Origin: Burkholderia sp.
Lineage (GTDB): Bacteria > Pseudomonadota > Gammaproteobacteria > Burkholderiales > Burkholderiaceae
Assembly: GCF_018375725.1 (NCBI RefSeq)
Contig: NZ_JAHACR010000121.1
Span: forward strand, 1-11,384
Length of the DNA: 11,384 bases
Direction of reading: 5' to 3'
A model generated the notes under the pieces. That model was not told the origin of the DNA. It did no database searches and saw only the letters and a program-made list of their open reading frames with translations. Position numbers and translations under genes: made by a program. Below, in pieces: positions 1 to 6,139 of the stretch (its first letter is position 1; every line of letters starts with the position of its first letter).

Positions 1-772
1 AGTGCTGCATCGCGAACAGCTTGCCGGTGCGCGCGAAGCCGGTCTGCACTTCGTCGGCGATCAGCAGGATGCCGTGCTCGTCACAGATCCGGCGCAGCGC
101 GCGCACGAACTCGGCCGGCGCCGGATTGAAGCCGCCTTCGCCCTGGACCGGTTCGAAGATGATCGCGGCGACGCGCTTCGGATCGATGTCGGCCTTGAAC
201 AGCATCTCGATCGCCTTGATCGAGTCGGCGGTCGTCACGCCGTGCAGCGCGTTCGGGTACGGCGCGTGGAACACGTCGCCCGGGAACGGGCCGAAGTTCA
301 GCTTGTACGGCGCGACCTTGCCGGTCAGCGCCATGCCCATCATCGTGCGGCCGTGGAAGCCTCCCGAGAACGCGATGACGCCCGGACGGCCGGTGGCGGC
401 GCGCGCGATCTTGATCGCGTTTTCGACGGCTTCGGCGCCGGTCGTGAAGAACGCGGTCTTTTTCGGGAAGTCGCCCGGCGCGCGCGCGTTGATCTTTTCC
501 GCCAGCTCGACGTACGACGCGTACGGGACGATCTGATAGGCGGTGTGCGTGAAGCTGTTCAGCTGATCGGCGATCGCCTTGACGATCTTCGGATGGCGAT
601 GGCCCGTGTTGAGCACCGCGATGCCGGCGGCGAAATCGATGAAACGGCGGCCCTCGACGTCCCACAGCTCGGCGTTCTCGGCACGCGCCGCATAGAAATC
701 GCACATCACGCCGACGCCGCGCGGGGTGGCGGCGTTCTTGCGGGCCTGCAGGTCGGCATTCTTCACGGTCAT
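1..772 (-). CDS. gabT: 4-aminobutyrate (GABA) aminotransferase, N-terminal part (3' end beyond window)
   Basis: PLP-dependent class III aminotransferase that moves the amino group of GABA to 2-oxoglutarate, giving succinate semialdehyde and glutamate; cytoplasmic, first step of the GABA shunt. The 257 residues present read through the family without a break: the N-terminal arm with GVMCDFYAAR near 21-30, RFIDFAAGIAVLNTGHRHP at 43-61, the PLP phosphate-binding TGAEAVENA at 111-119, the aromatic stacking segment SGGFHGRT at 136-143, EPVQGEGG at 207-214, and the cofactor-nitrogen aspartate D240 in IADEVQTG. The Schiff-base lysine, expected some 25-30 residues later, and the C-terminal domain lie outside the left edge (family length about 425). 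Two ATGs (778 and 772) are in frame; AAGGAG at 784-779 abuts the first but sits 6 nt from the second, so 772 is chosen. Divergent from a MocR regulator. A different omega-aminotransferase specificity cannot be excluded from the N-terminus alone, but GabT fits best. Confidence 0.93.
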   Translation of the reverse strand, partial: MTVKNADLQARKNAATPRGVGVMCDFYAARAENAELWDVEGRRFIDFAAGIAVLNTGHRHPKIVKAIADQLNSFTHTAYQIVPYASYVELAEKINARAPGDFPKKTAFFTTGAEAVENAIKIARAATGRPGVIAFSGGFHGRTMMGMALTGKVAPYKLNFGPFPGDVFHAPYPNALHGVTTADSIKAIEMLFKADIDPKRVAAIIFEPVQGEGGFNPAPAEFVRALRRICDEHGILLIADEVQTGFARTGKLFAMQH

Positions 773-778
773 CTTCAT

Positions 779-784
779 CTCCTT
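779..784 (-). promoter_or_regulatory. Ribosome binding site that decides the gabT start
   Basis: AAGGAG on the minus strand. It directly touches the ATG at 778 (no spacer) but leaves a normal 6-nt spacer to the in-frame ATG at 772, which favours the shorter protein. Confidence 0.6.
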
Positions 785-820
785 GATGTTCGAATCCGGT
801 TGGAACTGAATCTCGGCTGC

Positions 821-902
821 GCTCCGGCAACCCATGCCGGCGACTATAATCAGATTTGGCTCTGGCAATCAGAGCCATTTCAATAAATATATAGGAGCCA
901 TT
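821..902. promoter_or_regulatory. Candidate MocR/GabR operator repeats in the divergent gabT-regulator region
   Basis: Seen directly: a perfect 8-bp inverted repeat TGGCTCTG-N5-CAGAGCCA at 857-877; a 6-bp inverted repeat CCGGCA-N5-TGCCGG at 824-840; and a direct repeat GCTCyGGCAAyC at 821-832 and 859-870 (10 of 12 identical, 38 bp apart). GAGCCATT also recurs at 872-879 and 895-902. The repeats straddle the TATAAT at 845-850. MocR-family regulators are known to bind spaced direct repeats with an additional inverted element, so these are inferred binding sites of the adjacent regulator, controlling gabT and itself. Confidence 0.5.
845..850 (+). promoter_or_regulatory. -10 element (TATAAT) of the MocR/GabR regulator gene
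   Basis: A perfect consensus TATAAT about 54 bp before the ATG at 904. No good -35 lies 16-18 bp upstream; that position is occupied by the 824-840 inverted repeat, which suggests dependence on, or blocking by, a bound regulator. Predicted transcription start near 857, at the edge of the 857-877 inverted repeat, a position suited to autorepression. Confidence 0.5.
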
Positions 903-903
903 G

Positions 904-2412
904 ATGCGGGCAAGCGTGTTGTCGGACTGGCTGGCGCAGCGCCTCGTGCGTGGCGGCGCGCAACCGATCTACCGTCAGCTGCACCGGCTGCTGCAGCAGG
1001 CGATCCTGTCGCGCGAATTGCCGGCCGGCACGCGCGTGCCGTCGTCGCGGCTGCTGGCGGCGGAGCTCGGCATTGCGCGCAATACCGTCACGCAGGTCTA
1101 CGAGCAGCTCGCGCTCGAGGGGTACGTCAGTTCGGCGACCGGGCGCGGCACGTTCGTTGCCGACAGTGCGCCGGACGAGATCGTCGGGGCGCCGCCGGAT
1201 GTCGCGCGGCCGTCCGCCGTCCGGCCGACCGCGGCGCTGCCGTTGTCCGCGCGCGGCGCGCGGCTCGTCGAAGGCGCAGGCGTATCGAAGCGGCAAGGCG
1301 GCGCCTTCATACCGGGCGTGCCCGACGTGTCCCGGTTTCCCGCGCGCGTGTGGACGCGCCTGCACAACAAGTATTGGCGCCGGTTGCGCCCCGATCTGCT
1401 GACCTATGCTCCGGGCGGCGGCCTCGCGCTGCTGCGCGAGGCGCTCGCCGACTACCTGCGCACGTCGCGTTCGGTGCGCTGCACGCCGGAGCAGATCGTC
1501 ATCACGACCGGGATCCACCAGTCGATCGACCTCGCGGTGCGCCTGCTGACCGATCCGGGCGATGCGATCTGGACCGAGGATCCATGCTACTGGGGCGTGC
1601 GCAGCGTGCTCAACGTGTCCGGACTGACGACGCGGCCGATTCCGGTCGACGACGAAGGGATCGCGCCGTCGGCCGCCGATCTCGCCCAGCCGCCGAAGCT
1701 GATGCTCGTCACGCCGTCGCACCAGTACCCGCTCGGCATGGTGATGAGCCTCGCACGGCGGCGCATGCTGCTCGAATATGCGCGCCAGCACCGCTGCTGG
1801 ATCATCGAGGACGACTACGACAGCGAGTTTCGCTACGGCAGCCGGCCGCTCGCGTCGCTGCAGGGCCTCGACACGGCGGGGCAGGTGATCTATGTCGGCA
1901 GCTTCGGCAAGACGCTGTTTCCGGGGCTGCGGGTCGGCTATCTGGTCGCGCCCGAGCCGCTCGCGGAAAGCTTCGCGACCGCCAGCGCGGAGCTGTATCG
2001 CGAAGGGCAATTGCTGCAGCAGGCCGTGCTCGCCGAATTCATCGCGGAAGGACACTTCGTCTCGCACATCCGCAAGATGCGCACGTTGTACGGGCAGCGC
2101 CGCGAAATACTGCTCGACGCGGTCGCGCGCCGCTATGGCGGCGCGTTGCCGGCGGCGGGCGGCGATGCCGGCCTGCATCTCGTGACGCGCCTGCCGGACG
2201 GCGCCGACGATCGCGCGGCCGCGCAGGCGGCACTGGCGCGCAATATCGTCGTGCGGCCGCTGTCCGGCTATTACGCGGAGCGTGCGCGGGCAGTGCCGGG
2301 CTTGCTGCTCGGTTATGCGTGCGTGCCGGAGGAGGAGATCGTGCCCGCGTTCGAGACGCTCGCGGAAGCGATCGACGAGCAGGTGTTCGCGCCGGCCTCC
2401 GTATTGGGGTGA
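904..2412 (+). CDS. gabR: MocR/GabR-family PLP-dependent transcriptional regulator
   Basis: Chimeric regulator: an N-terminal GntR-type winged helix joined to a fold-type I aminotransferase-like domain that binds PLP and an amino-compound effector. The 502-residue length is normal for the family. The wHTH spans about 19-87: PIYRQLHRLLQQAI at 21-34, then LPAGTRVPSSRLLAAELGIARNTV..YEQL to residue 69, ending in GYVSSATGRGTFVA. A linker of some 50 residues leads to the aminotransferase domain, with YAPGGGLALLREALADYL at 168-185, PSHQYPLG at 271-278, IEDDYDSEFRY at 301-311 (cofactor aspartate) and SFGKTLFPGLRVGY at 333-346, where K336 is the expected PLP lysine and R343 a likely carboxylate contact. 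ATG 904 has AGGAG at 893-897 with a 6-nt spacer; TTG 901 would be too close. Divergent placement next to gabT argues for GABA-responsive control, as for B. subtilis GabR, but the effector is inferred. PdxR- or TauR-like specificity is the alternative. Confidence 0.9.
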   Translation: MRASVLSDWLAQRLVRGGAQPIYRQLHRLLQQAILSRELPAGTRVPSSRLLAAELGIARNTVTQVYEQLALEGYVSSATGRGTFVADSAPDEIVGAPPDVARPSAVRPTAALPLSARGARLVEGAGVSKRQGGAFIPGVPDVSRFPARVWTRLHNKYWRRLRPDLLTYAPGGGLALLREALADYLRTSRSVRCTPEQIVITTGIHQSIDLAVRLLTDPGDAIWTEDPCYWGVRSVLNVSGLTTRPIPVDDEGIAPSAADLAQPPKLMLVTPSHQYPLGMVMSLARRRMLLEYARQHRCWIIEDDYDSEFRYGSRPLASLQGLDTAGQVIYVGSFGKTLFPGLRVGYLVAPEPLAESFATASAELYREGQLLQQAVLAEFIAEGHFVSHIRKMRTLYGQRREILLDAVARRYGGALPAAGGDAGLHLVTRLPDGADDRAAAQAALARNIVVRPLSGYYAERARAVPGLLLGYACVPEEEIVPAFETLAEAIDEQVFAPASVLG

Positions 2413-2447
2413 CGCCGTGCCGCTGCGCGCGTTGGTACGGAATTGCC

Positions 2448-2453
2448 GATAAT
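2448..2453 (+). promoter_or_regulatory. Possible -10 element of selD
   Basis: GATAAT lies 30 bp before the selD ATG in the 71-bp gap after the regulator gene. No convincing -35 is visible at the usual distance (TTGGTA at 2432 is too close), so selD may instead be transcribed partly by read-through. Confidence 0.25.
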
Positions 2454-2483
2454 AGAACGTTGCTATTTCTCCGGATGCCGACC

Positions 2484-3548
2484 ATGACCGACCTCACCCA
2501 AACCTCTCCCGCTGTTCCGCGTCTCACGAGCCTGTCGCACGGCGGCGGGTGCGGCTGCAAGATCGCACCGGGCGTGCTGTCCGAACTGCTGAAGCGCGCG
2601 ACGCCGCCGGCGCTGTTCCCGGATCTGCTCGTCGGCACCGAAACCGCCGACGACGCGGCGGTCTATCGCCTGAACGACGAGCAGGCGATCGTCGCGACCA
2701 CCGATTTCTTCATGCCGATCGTCGACGATCCGTTCGACTTCGGGCGCATCGCGGCGACCAACGCGCTGTCGGACGTGTACGCGATGGGCGGCAAGCCGCT
2801 CTTCGCGCTCGCGCTGGTCGGCATGCCGATCAACGTGCTGCCGCACGAGACGATCGCGGCGGTGCTGCGCGGCGGCGAGTCGGTCTGCGCGGACGCCGGG
2901 ATTCCGGTCGCGGGCGGTCATTCGATCGACTCGGTCGAGCCGATCTACGGGCTGGCGGCGATCGGCGTCGTGCATCCGTCGCGCGTGAAGCGCAACGCGG
3001 CCGCGCGCGCGGGCGACGTGCTGGTGCTCGGCAAGCCGCTCGGCGTCGGCGTGCTGTCGGCGGCGCTGAAGAAGAACCAGCTCGATGCGGACGGTTATGC
3101 GCAGATGATCGCGACGACCACCAAGCTGAACCGGCCGGGCACCGCACTGGCGGCGCTGCCGGGCGTGCACGCGCTGACCGACGTGACGGGCTTCGGGCTG
3201 CTCGGCCATACGCTCGAACTGGCGCGCGGTGCGGGCCTGACCGCGCGCGTGCAGTATGCGGCGCTGCCGTGGCTCGCGGGTGTCGAGGCGTTCGCGGAGG
3301 CGGGCGTGTTTACCGGCGCGTCGGGCCGCAACTGGGCAGCCTACGGCGCGGACGTGCGTCTCGCCGACGGTCTGCCGTCCGTCGCACAGGCGCTGCTGAC
3401 CGATCCGCAAACCTCCGGCGGCCTGCTCGTCGCATGCGCGCCGGAAGCGGTCGACGAGGTGCTCGCCTGCTTCCGCGCGGACGGCTTCGACCGTGCGGCG
3501 GTGATCGGCGAAATGACGGACGGTGCGCCGCGCGTCGACGTAATTTGA
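2484..3548 (+). CDS. selD: Selenide, water dikinase (selenophosphate synthetase)
   Basis: Makes selenophosphate from selenide and ATP (giving AMP and phosphate), the selenium donor for selenocysteinyl-tRNA synthesis and for 2-selenouridine in tRNA; cytoplasmic. 354 residues, close to the E. coli enzyme (347). Visible: glycine-rich active-site loop HGGGCGCKIAP at 19-29 with C23 and K26 matching the E. coli catalytic Cys17/Lys20 pair; metal and ATP ligands in DDAAV (56-60), TTDFFMPIVDDP (72-83) and NALSDVYAMGG (93-103); AGGHSI at 143-148; TDVTGFGLLGH at 232-241 and TDPQTSGGLL at 306-315. The active-site codon is TGC, so this is the cysteine and not the selenocysteine form. ATG 2484 was chosen over the in-frame ATG 2475 because CGGA at 2472-2475 gives it a weak Shine-Dalgarno; either is possible. 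The tRNA selenouridine synthase gene often found beside selD is not in this window. Confidence 0.96.
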   Translation: MTDLTQTSPAVPRLTSLSHGGGCGCKIAPGVLSELLKRATPPALFPDLLVGTETADDAAVYRLNDEQAIVATTDFFMPIVDDPFDFGRIAATNALSDVYAMGGKPLFALALVGMPINVLPHETIAAVLRGGESVCADAGIPVAGGHSIDSVEPIYGLAAIGVVHPSRVKRNAAARAGDVLVLGKPLGVGVLSAALKKNQLDADGYAQMIATTTKLNRPGTALAALPGVHALTDVTGFGLLGHTLELARGAGLTARVQYAALPWLAGVEAFAEAGVFTGASGRNWAAYGADVRLADGLPSVAQALLTDPQTSGGLLVACAPEAVDEVLACFRADGFDRAAVIGEMTDGAPRVDVI

Positions 3549-3553
3549 CATGC

Positions 3554-3581
3554 TTGCCGCGCGCGCGGCAGTCGATAGAAT
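3554..3581 (+). promoter_or_regulatory. Predicted sigma-70 promoter of the LysE-family gene
   Basis: TTGCCG (3554-3559), 16-bp spacer, TAGAAT (3576-3581); predicted start near 3588, 25 nt before the ATG. The -10 overlaps the left arm of the inverted repeat at 3578-3609. Confidence 0.4.
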
Positions 3582-3609
3582 CGACGTTTTCTGTCGAAGA
3601 CGTCGATTC
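3571..3609. promoter_or_regulatory. Inverted-repeat cluster ahead of the LysE-family gene (operator or leader hairpin)
   Basis: Perfect 10-bp inverted repeat GAATCGACGT (3578-3587) and ACGTCGATTC (3600-3609) with a 12-nt spacer. A shorter one, GTCGAT-N3-ATCGAC, lies at 3571-3585. GTCGA occurs at 3571, 3593 and 3602 and inverted at 3581-3585. The cluster covers the -10 and ends 3 nt before the ATG, so it could be a repressor site or an RNA hairpin that masks initiation. No T-run follows, so it is a poor terminator for selD. Confidence 0.45.
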
Positions 3610-3612
3610 CGC

Positions 3613-4203
3613 ATGAACGATTTCCTGTTTGGGCTGATGATCGCGCTGTCGGTCGGGCCCGTCGCCCTGATGATCGCGAACTACGGCATGCGCGCCGGCA
3701 CATCGAGCGGTGTGCGTGCGGCGGTCGGCGTCGCGACGGCGGACGGCTGCTATGCGGTCGTCGCCTTCACGATCGGCGCGATGCTGGCGAGCACGCTTGC
3801 GTCGCACCTGTCGACGTTTCGTCTGGTCGGCGCACTGGTGCTGCTCGCGATGGGCGCGCGGATGATGTGGCAGGCGCTGCGCGACCGGCGCCGCACGCTC
3901 GACGGCGAGGCGCCGCCGCCCGGCAGCCGGCCGTTCGCGTCGATGTTCTTCGTCACGCTCGCGAATCCCCTCACGATTCTGCTGTTCTACGGCTATGCGA
4001 CGGCGGCCGCCGGCGCGCACCGGCACTGGCTGCTCGGCGCCGCATGCGTATTCGCGGGCAGCCTCACCGGCCAGCTCGTGTTCGCGTTCGGTGGCGGCGC
4101 GATCGGCCGTTTCGTCAAATCGCCCGCATTGCTCGCGGCGAGTCATGTCGCGGCGGCGCTCGTCGTGCTCGGTTATGGCGTCGTGGGGCTGGCGCGCCTC
4201 TGA
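3613..4203 (+). CDS. LysE/RhtB-family amino-acid exporter
   Basis: Inner-membrane protein of the LysE superfamily, whose members export amino acids or related small molecules in exchange for protons. 196 residues, typical length. Hallmarks: N-terminal helix with SVGPVALM at 13-20, the GVATADGCYA segment at 39-48, and TLANPLTILLF at 115-125 (the conserved aNP motif). About six hydrophobic segments are visible near 3-22, 38-60, 68-88, 110-133, 139-160 and 173-193, with a basic, proline-rich cytoplasmic loop at 90-107 (LRDRRRTLDGEAPPPG). The start at 3613 is the first ATG that keeps the first helix intact; no clear Shine-Dalgarno precedes it, because the space is taken by the right arm of the inverted repeat. 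Substrate cannot be read from sequence. The gap from selD is 64 bp and contains a promoter, so co-function with selD is not implied. Confidence 0.85.
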   Translation: MNDFLFGLMIALSVGPVALMIANYGMRAGTSSGVRAAVGVATADGCYAVVAFTIGAMLASTLASHLSTFRLVGALVLLAMGARMMWQALRDRRRTLDGEAPPPGSRPFASMFFVTLANPLTILLFYGYATAAAGAHRHWLLGAACVFAGSLTGQLVFAFGGGAIGRFVKSPALLAASHVAAALVVLGYGVVGLARL

Positions 4204-4264
4204 GCGGCGCGTGCTCCGGTCTCTATTCGGTGGTGCAGGTTGGCGCACCCGTTCCCATTCGGCG

Positions 4265-4357
4265 TCAGTGCGATCGCAGAGGAGAACGGAACGGCGTCCA
4301 GACCGGCGTGTCGCTGTTCCAGTGATCGAGCGGCGATGGCAGTGGATCGTTCATCAT
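4265..4357 (-). CDS. Possible small protein of 29-30 residues, unknown function
   Basis: Short open frame not recognised as any family. It starts with tandem ATGs (4357 and 4354) and ends in TGA at 4265-4267. AGGA at 4365-4362 sits 7 nt before the second ATG, a normal Shine-Dalgarno position, so the 29-residue form is preferred. Composition is uneven but protein-like: acidic start (MNDPLPSPLDHW), two Trp, four Pro, then a basic tail (FRSPLRSH). No signal peptide or membrane helix. Sense-codon third positions are mostly G or C, as in its neighbours. It lies downstream of the DUF4148 gene on the same strand, beyond the 4400-4440 hairpin. It could be a genuine small gene, a decayed remnant, or chance. 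Confidence 0.3.
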   Translation of the reverse strand: MMNDPLPSPLDHWNSDTPVWTPFRSPLRSH

Positions 4358-4399
4358 CTATTCCTGAATGGGTTGACTGTCTCTGATTGCATCGAATCA

Positions 4400-4440
4400 C
4401 CATACGCCGCGCGCGGGGCAGCCCGACGCGCGGCGTATGG
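4400..4440 (-). terminator. Strong hairpin just after the DUF4148 stop, probable terminator
   Basis: Perfect 14-bp stem CCATACGCCGCGCG (4400-4413) with its complement at 4427-4440, and a 13-nt loop that can itself pair GGGC with GCCC. It begins 4 nt after the TAA of the minus-strand DUF4148 gene. Neither side has a clean T-run, so termination may be inefficient or the stem may serve to protect the 3' end of the message. Confidence 0.55.
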
Positions 4441-4443
4441 CGT

Positions 4444-4692
4444 TTACCGGCCGCCCCCGCCGAGCTGGCCGCCTTCGAGCGTCGGCCGGTACGCGTGCGG
4501 CATGGCGTCGACCGTGCTGCTGCGGCGCGCCGCTTCCAGTTCCGCCCGCACTTCCGCGCGGGTCCGGGTGCTTTGGCCGTACCACGACGTATTGCCGTAG
4601 TCGCCTGCATGTCGTGTGGCGGTGTCGGCGAATGCAGGCGCGGATACCGTGAGCACCAGTGCGAGAGCGGAAAGAAGACCGCGGCGATTCAT
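4444..4692 (-). CDS. Small secreted DUF4148-type protein
   Basis: 82-residue predicted periplasmic or secreted protein of unknown function, resembling the DUF4148 family that is expanded in Burkholderia and relatives. Visible: a basic N-terminus (MNRRG), a hydrophobic core (LLSALALVLTVSA) and a signal-peptidase I site APAFA|D after residue 22. The mature part of about 60 residues carries the family-like TRTRAEVRAELEAA near 42-55 and a Gly-rich tail (LEGGQLGGGGR). There are no cysteines. Start at 4692 is supported by AGGAG (minus strand, 4704-4700) 7 nt upstream. It stands alone, with a strong hairpin right behind its stop. The family assignment is from the secreted small-protein layout and the RAEVRAEL motif; function is unknown. 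Confidence 0.75.
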   Translation of the reverse strand: MNRRGLLSALALVLTVSAPAFADTATRHAGDYGNTSWYGQSTRTRAEVRAELEAARRSSTVDAMPHAYRPTLEGGQLGGGGR

Positions 4693-5088
4693 GATGTGAC
4701 TCCTGTCGACCCGCGTTCGCGTCGTGGCGTGACGCAGGTCCCGTGCAACGTTATCGATTCGAGGCGCGTGCTGCTGCGCGACAGGACCTACTTTAGGAGC
4801 GAAGACAGCCGCGATAAATGCCGCTTCGGCGAATTGAATTGTCGCGATAGAGAAACAATCGGCTTTCGCAACGGCAGCAGGGTTATCCGGCGATCGCGAT
4901 GCGCGTGGGCTCGCGCCGATGTCGCGACATGATGCATGTCATGGACGGCGGCGCGATTGTGTTGATGGGTGCAACGGTGTACTGCGGCGGATGGAACGTC
5001 GCAAGATGCGCCGGGCGGGCGGCGTGCATGAAGCGGATACGACGCGCCGGCTACAGGGCCGGCGCATTGTCATCGGACGATCAGCGGA
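4693..5088. other. Non-coding stretch between the DUF4148 gene and the LysR stop
   Basis: 396 bp with no frame I would call a gene. It should hold the DUF4148 promoter. A symmetric CCTA-CTT-TAGG lies at 4787-4797 and GATAAC (minus strand, 4755-4750) is a possible -10, without a good -35. Further left of the LysR gene are a 12-bp palindrome ATGTCGCGACAT at 4919-4930 and an overlapping GACAT-N5-ATGTC at 4926-4940, then a GC-rich hairpin at 5044-5065. Parts are richer in A/T than the flanking genes, as expected for intergenic DNA. Confidence 0.5.
5044..5065 (-). terminator. Terminator-like hairpin after the LysR-type regulator
   Basis: Perfect 8-bp GC stem GCGCCGGC (5044-5051) and GCCGGCGC (5058-5065), 6-nt loop, 23 nt past the TGA of the minus-strand LysR gene. 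The trailing sequence is only weakly T-rich, so it is a probable rather than certain terminator. Confidence 0.45.
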
Positions 5089-6090
5089 TCACCCGGCCCA
5101 CTCGTTCAGCACGGGCGTATCGAGTACCGGCGCTCGCTCGGCCTCCTCGAACGTGCGCTTGCTGCATGTCGCGTCGAGACACCTGCCGCTCAGCAGCGGG
5201 CAACGGTCGAACACTTCGGCGATCCAGTCGACGAATACACGAACCTTCGGCGACAGATGCCGGCTGTGCGGATAGACGACCGAGATCGGCAACGGCAGCG
5301 GCTTGTAACCGGGCAGGATTTCCTTGAGCCGGCCGTCGCTCAGATACGGCAGCACCATGAAACGCGGCGGCTGGATGAGACCGAAGCCTTCGAGGCCGCA
5401 GGTCACGTACGCATCCGCGTCGTTGACCGACACGACGCTGTTCATCTTGACCTCGACTTCCTTGCCGTCGATCAGGAATGCCCAGTCGAGTGTGCGTCCG
5501 GTACGGCTCGAGAAGTAGTTCACGGCCTTGTGGTGACTCAGGTCCTCGATCGTTTGCGGCTCGCCGTGCTTCTCGAGATACGCCGGCGACGCGACCGACG
5601 TGCCTTCGAACAGCCCGATGCGGCGTGCGACGAGCGACGAATCCTGCAGCGCGCCGACCCGGATCACGCAATCCACGCCCTCCTGAAGCAGATCGACCGG
5701 CCGGTCCGACAGGCCGAGTTGCAGGTCGATGTCCGGATAGCGCGTATGGAATTCGCACAGCGAAGGAATCACCAGCAGCCGCCCGATCGAGCCGGGCATG
5801 TCGATGCGCAGCTTGCCGTGCGGCTTGCGATTGTTGTTCTGGAAGCTCGCCTCGGTTTCCTCGACATCCGCGAGGATCCGCACGCAGCGTTCGTAGTACG
5901 CGGCGCCGTCGGGTGTCAGCGACAGCCGGCGCGTCGTGCGATGCATCAGCCGCACGCCGAGGAAGGCCTCCAGATTCTGGATGATCGTCGTGACGGAGGC
6001 GCGCGGCAGGCTGAGCGTTTCCGCCGCCTTGGTGAAGCTGTTCGTGTCGACGACACGCGTAAACACCTGCATGGCCTGAAGCCGGTCCAT
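5089..6090 (-). CDS. ceoR: LysR-type regulator of the adjacent RND efflux operon (CeoR/BpeT-like)
   Basis: DNA-binding activator, 333 residues. The N-terminal winged helix-turn-helix covers about 1-62 (MDRLQAMQVFTRVVDTNSF, KAAETLSLPRASVT, LGVRLMHRTTRRLSLTPDG). A linker helix leads to a periplasmic-binding-protein-like effector domain from about residue 92 (HGKLRIDMPGSIGRLLVIPSL) to near 296. About 36 residues follow beyond the usual end of the family, including a cysteine cluster C297, C304 and C309. Start 6090 is fixed by GGAGG (minus strand, 6100-6096) 5 nt upstream and by the LysR N-terminus; a longer open frame to 6174 would run through operator sequence. Divergent from llpE-ceoA-ceoB, the arrangement of ceoR in B. 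cenocepacia and bpeT in B. pseudomallei, where it is reported to drive the pump operon. The inducer is not readable from sequence; salicylate and chloramphenicol have been linked to this operon. Confidence 0.88.
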   Translation of the reverse strand: MDRLQAMQVFTRVVDTNSFTKAAETLSLPRASVTTIIQNLEAFLGVRLMHRTTRRLSLTPDGAAYYERCVRILADVEETEASFQNNNRKPHGKLRIDMPGSIGRLLVIPSLCEFHTRYPDIDLQLGLSDRPVDLLQEGVDCVIRVGALQDSSLVARRIGLFEGTSVASPAYLEKHGEPQTIEDLSHHKAVNYFSSRTGRTLDWAFLIDGKEVEVKMNSVVSVNDADAYVTCGLEGFGLIQPPRFMVLPYLSDGRLKEILPGYKPLPLPISVVYPHSRHLSPKVRVFVDWIAEVFDRCPLLSGRCLDATCSKRTFEEAERAPVLDTPVLNEWAG

Positions 6091-6139
6091 CACAACCTCC
6101 GCGAATTGGAAGACGGAACAAAGAGGCCGCGGGCCCGGA

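Larger units (their letters stand above)
4204..4443. other. Sparse region between convergent genes
   Basis: 240 bp between the LysE-family stop and the DUF4148 stop. A weak 6-bp GC stem (CGCGCC at 4193-4198, GGCGCG at 4206-4211) spans the LysE stop codon and could help end that transcript. The rest holds the possible small ORF at 4265-4357 and the strong hairpin at 4400-4440, described separately. Confidence 0.5.

Noticed and set aside
880..2178. 432-codon minus-strand open frame opposite the MocR regulator
   Set aside because: Arg/Gln-rich shadow with no family features. It would also run into the divergent promoter region.
834..2483. Upstream extension of selD in the same frame, giving a 904-residue fusion
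   Set aside because: The added part is an out-of-frame reading of the MocR gene and is Arg/Ala-rich. SelD homology starts at about 2484.
3545..3581. TTGACA at 3545-3550 as the -35 of the LysE-family promoter
   Set aside because: A perfect hexamer, but 25 bp from TAGAAT, too far. TTGCCG at 3554 has a workable 16-bp spacer.
4193..4211. Hairpin at the stop codon of the LysE-family gene as a terminator
   Set aside because: Only a 6-bp stem spanning the stop, with no T-run. Too weak to call as a separate feature.
4899..5327. Plus-strand open frames in the gap left of the LysR stop
   Set aside because: Biased composition, no ribosome binding site, and overlap with the LysR gene. Nothing family-like in the translation.
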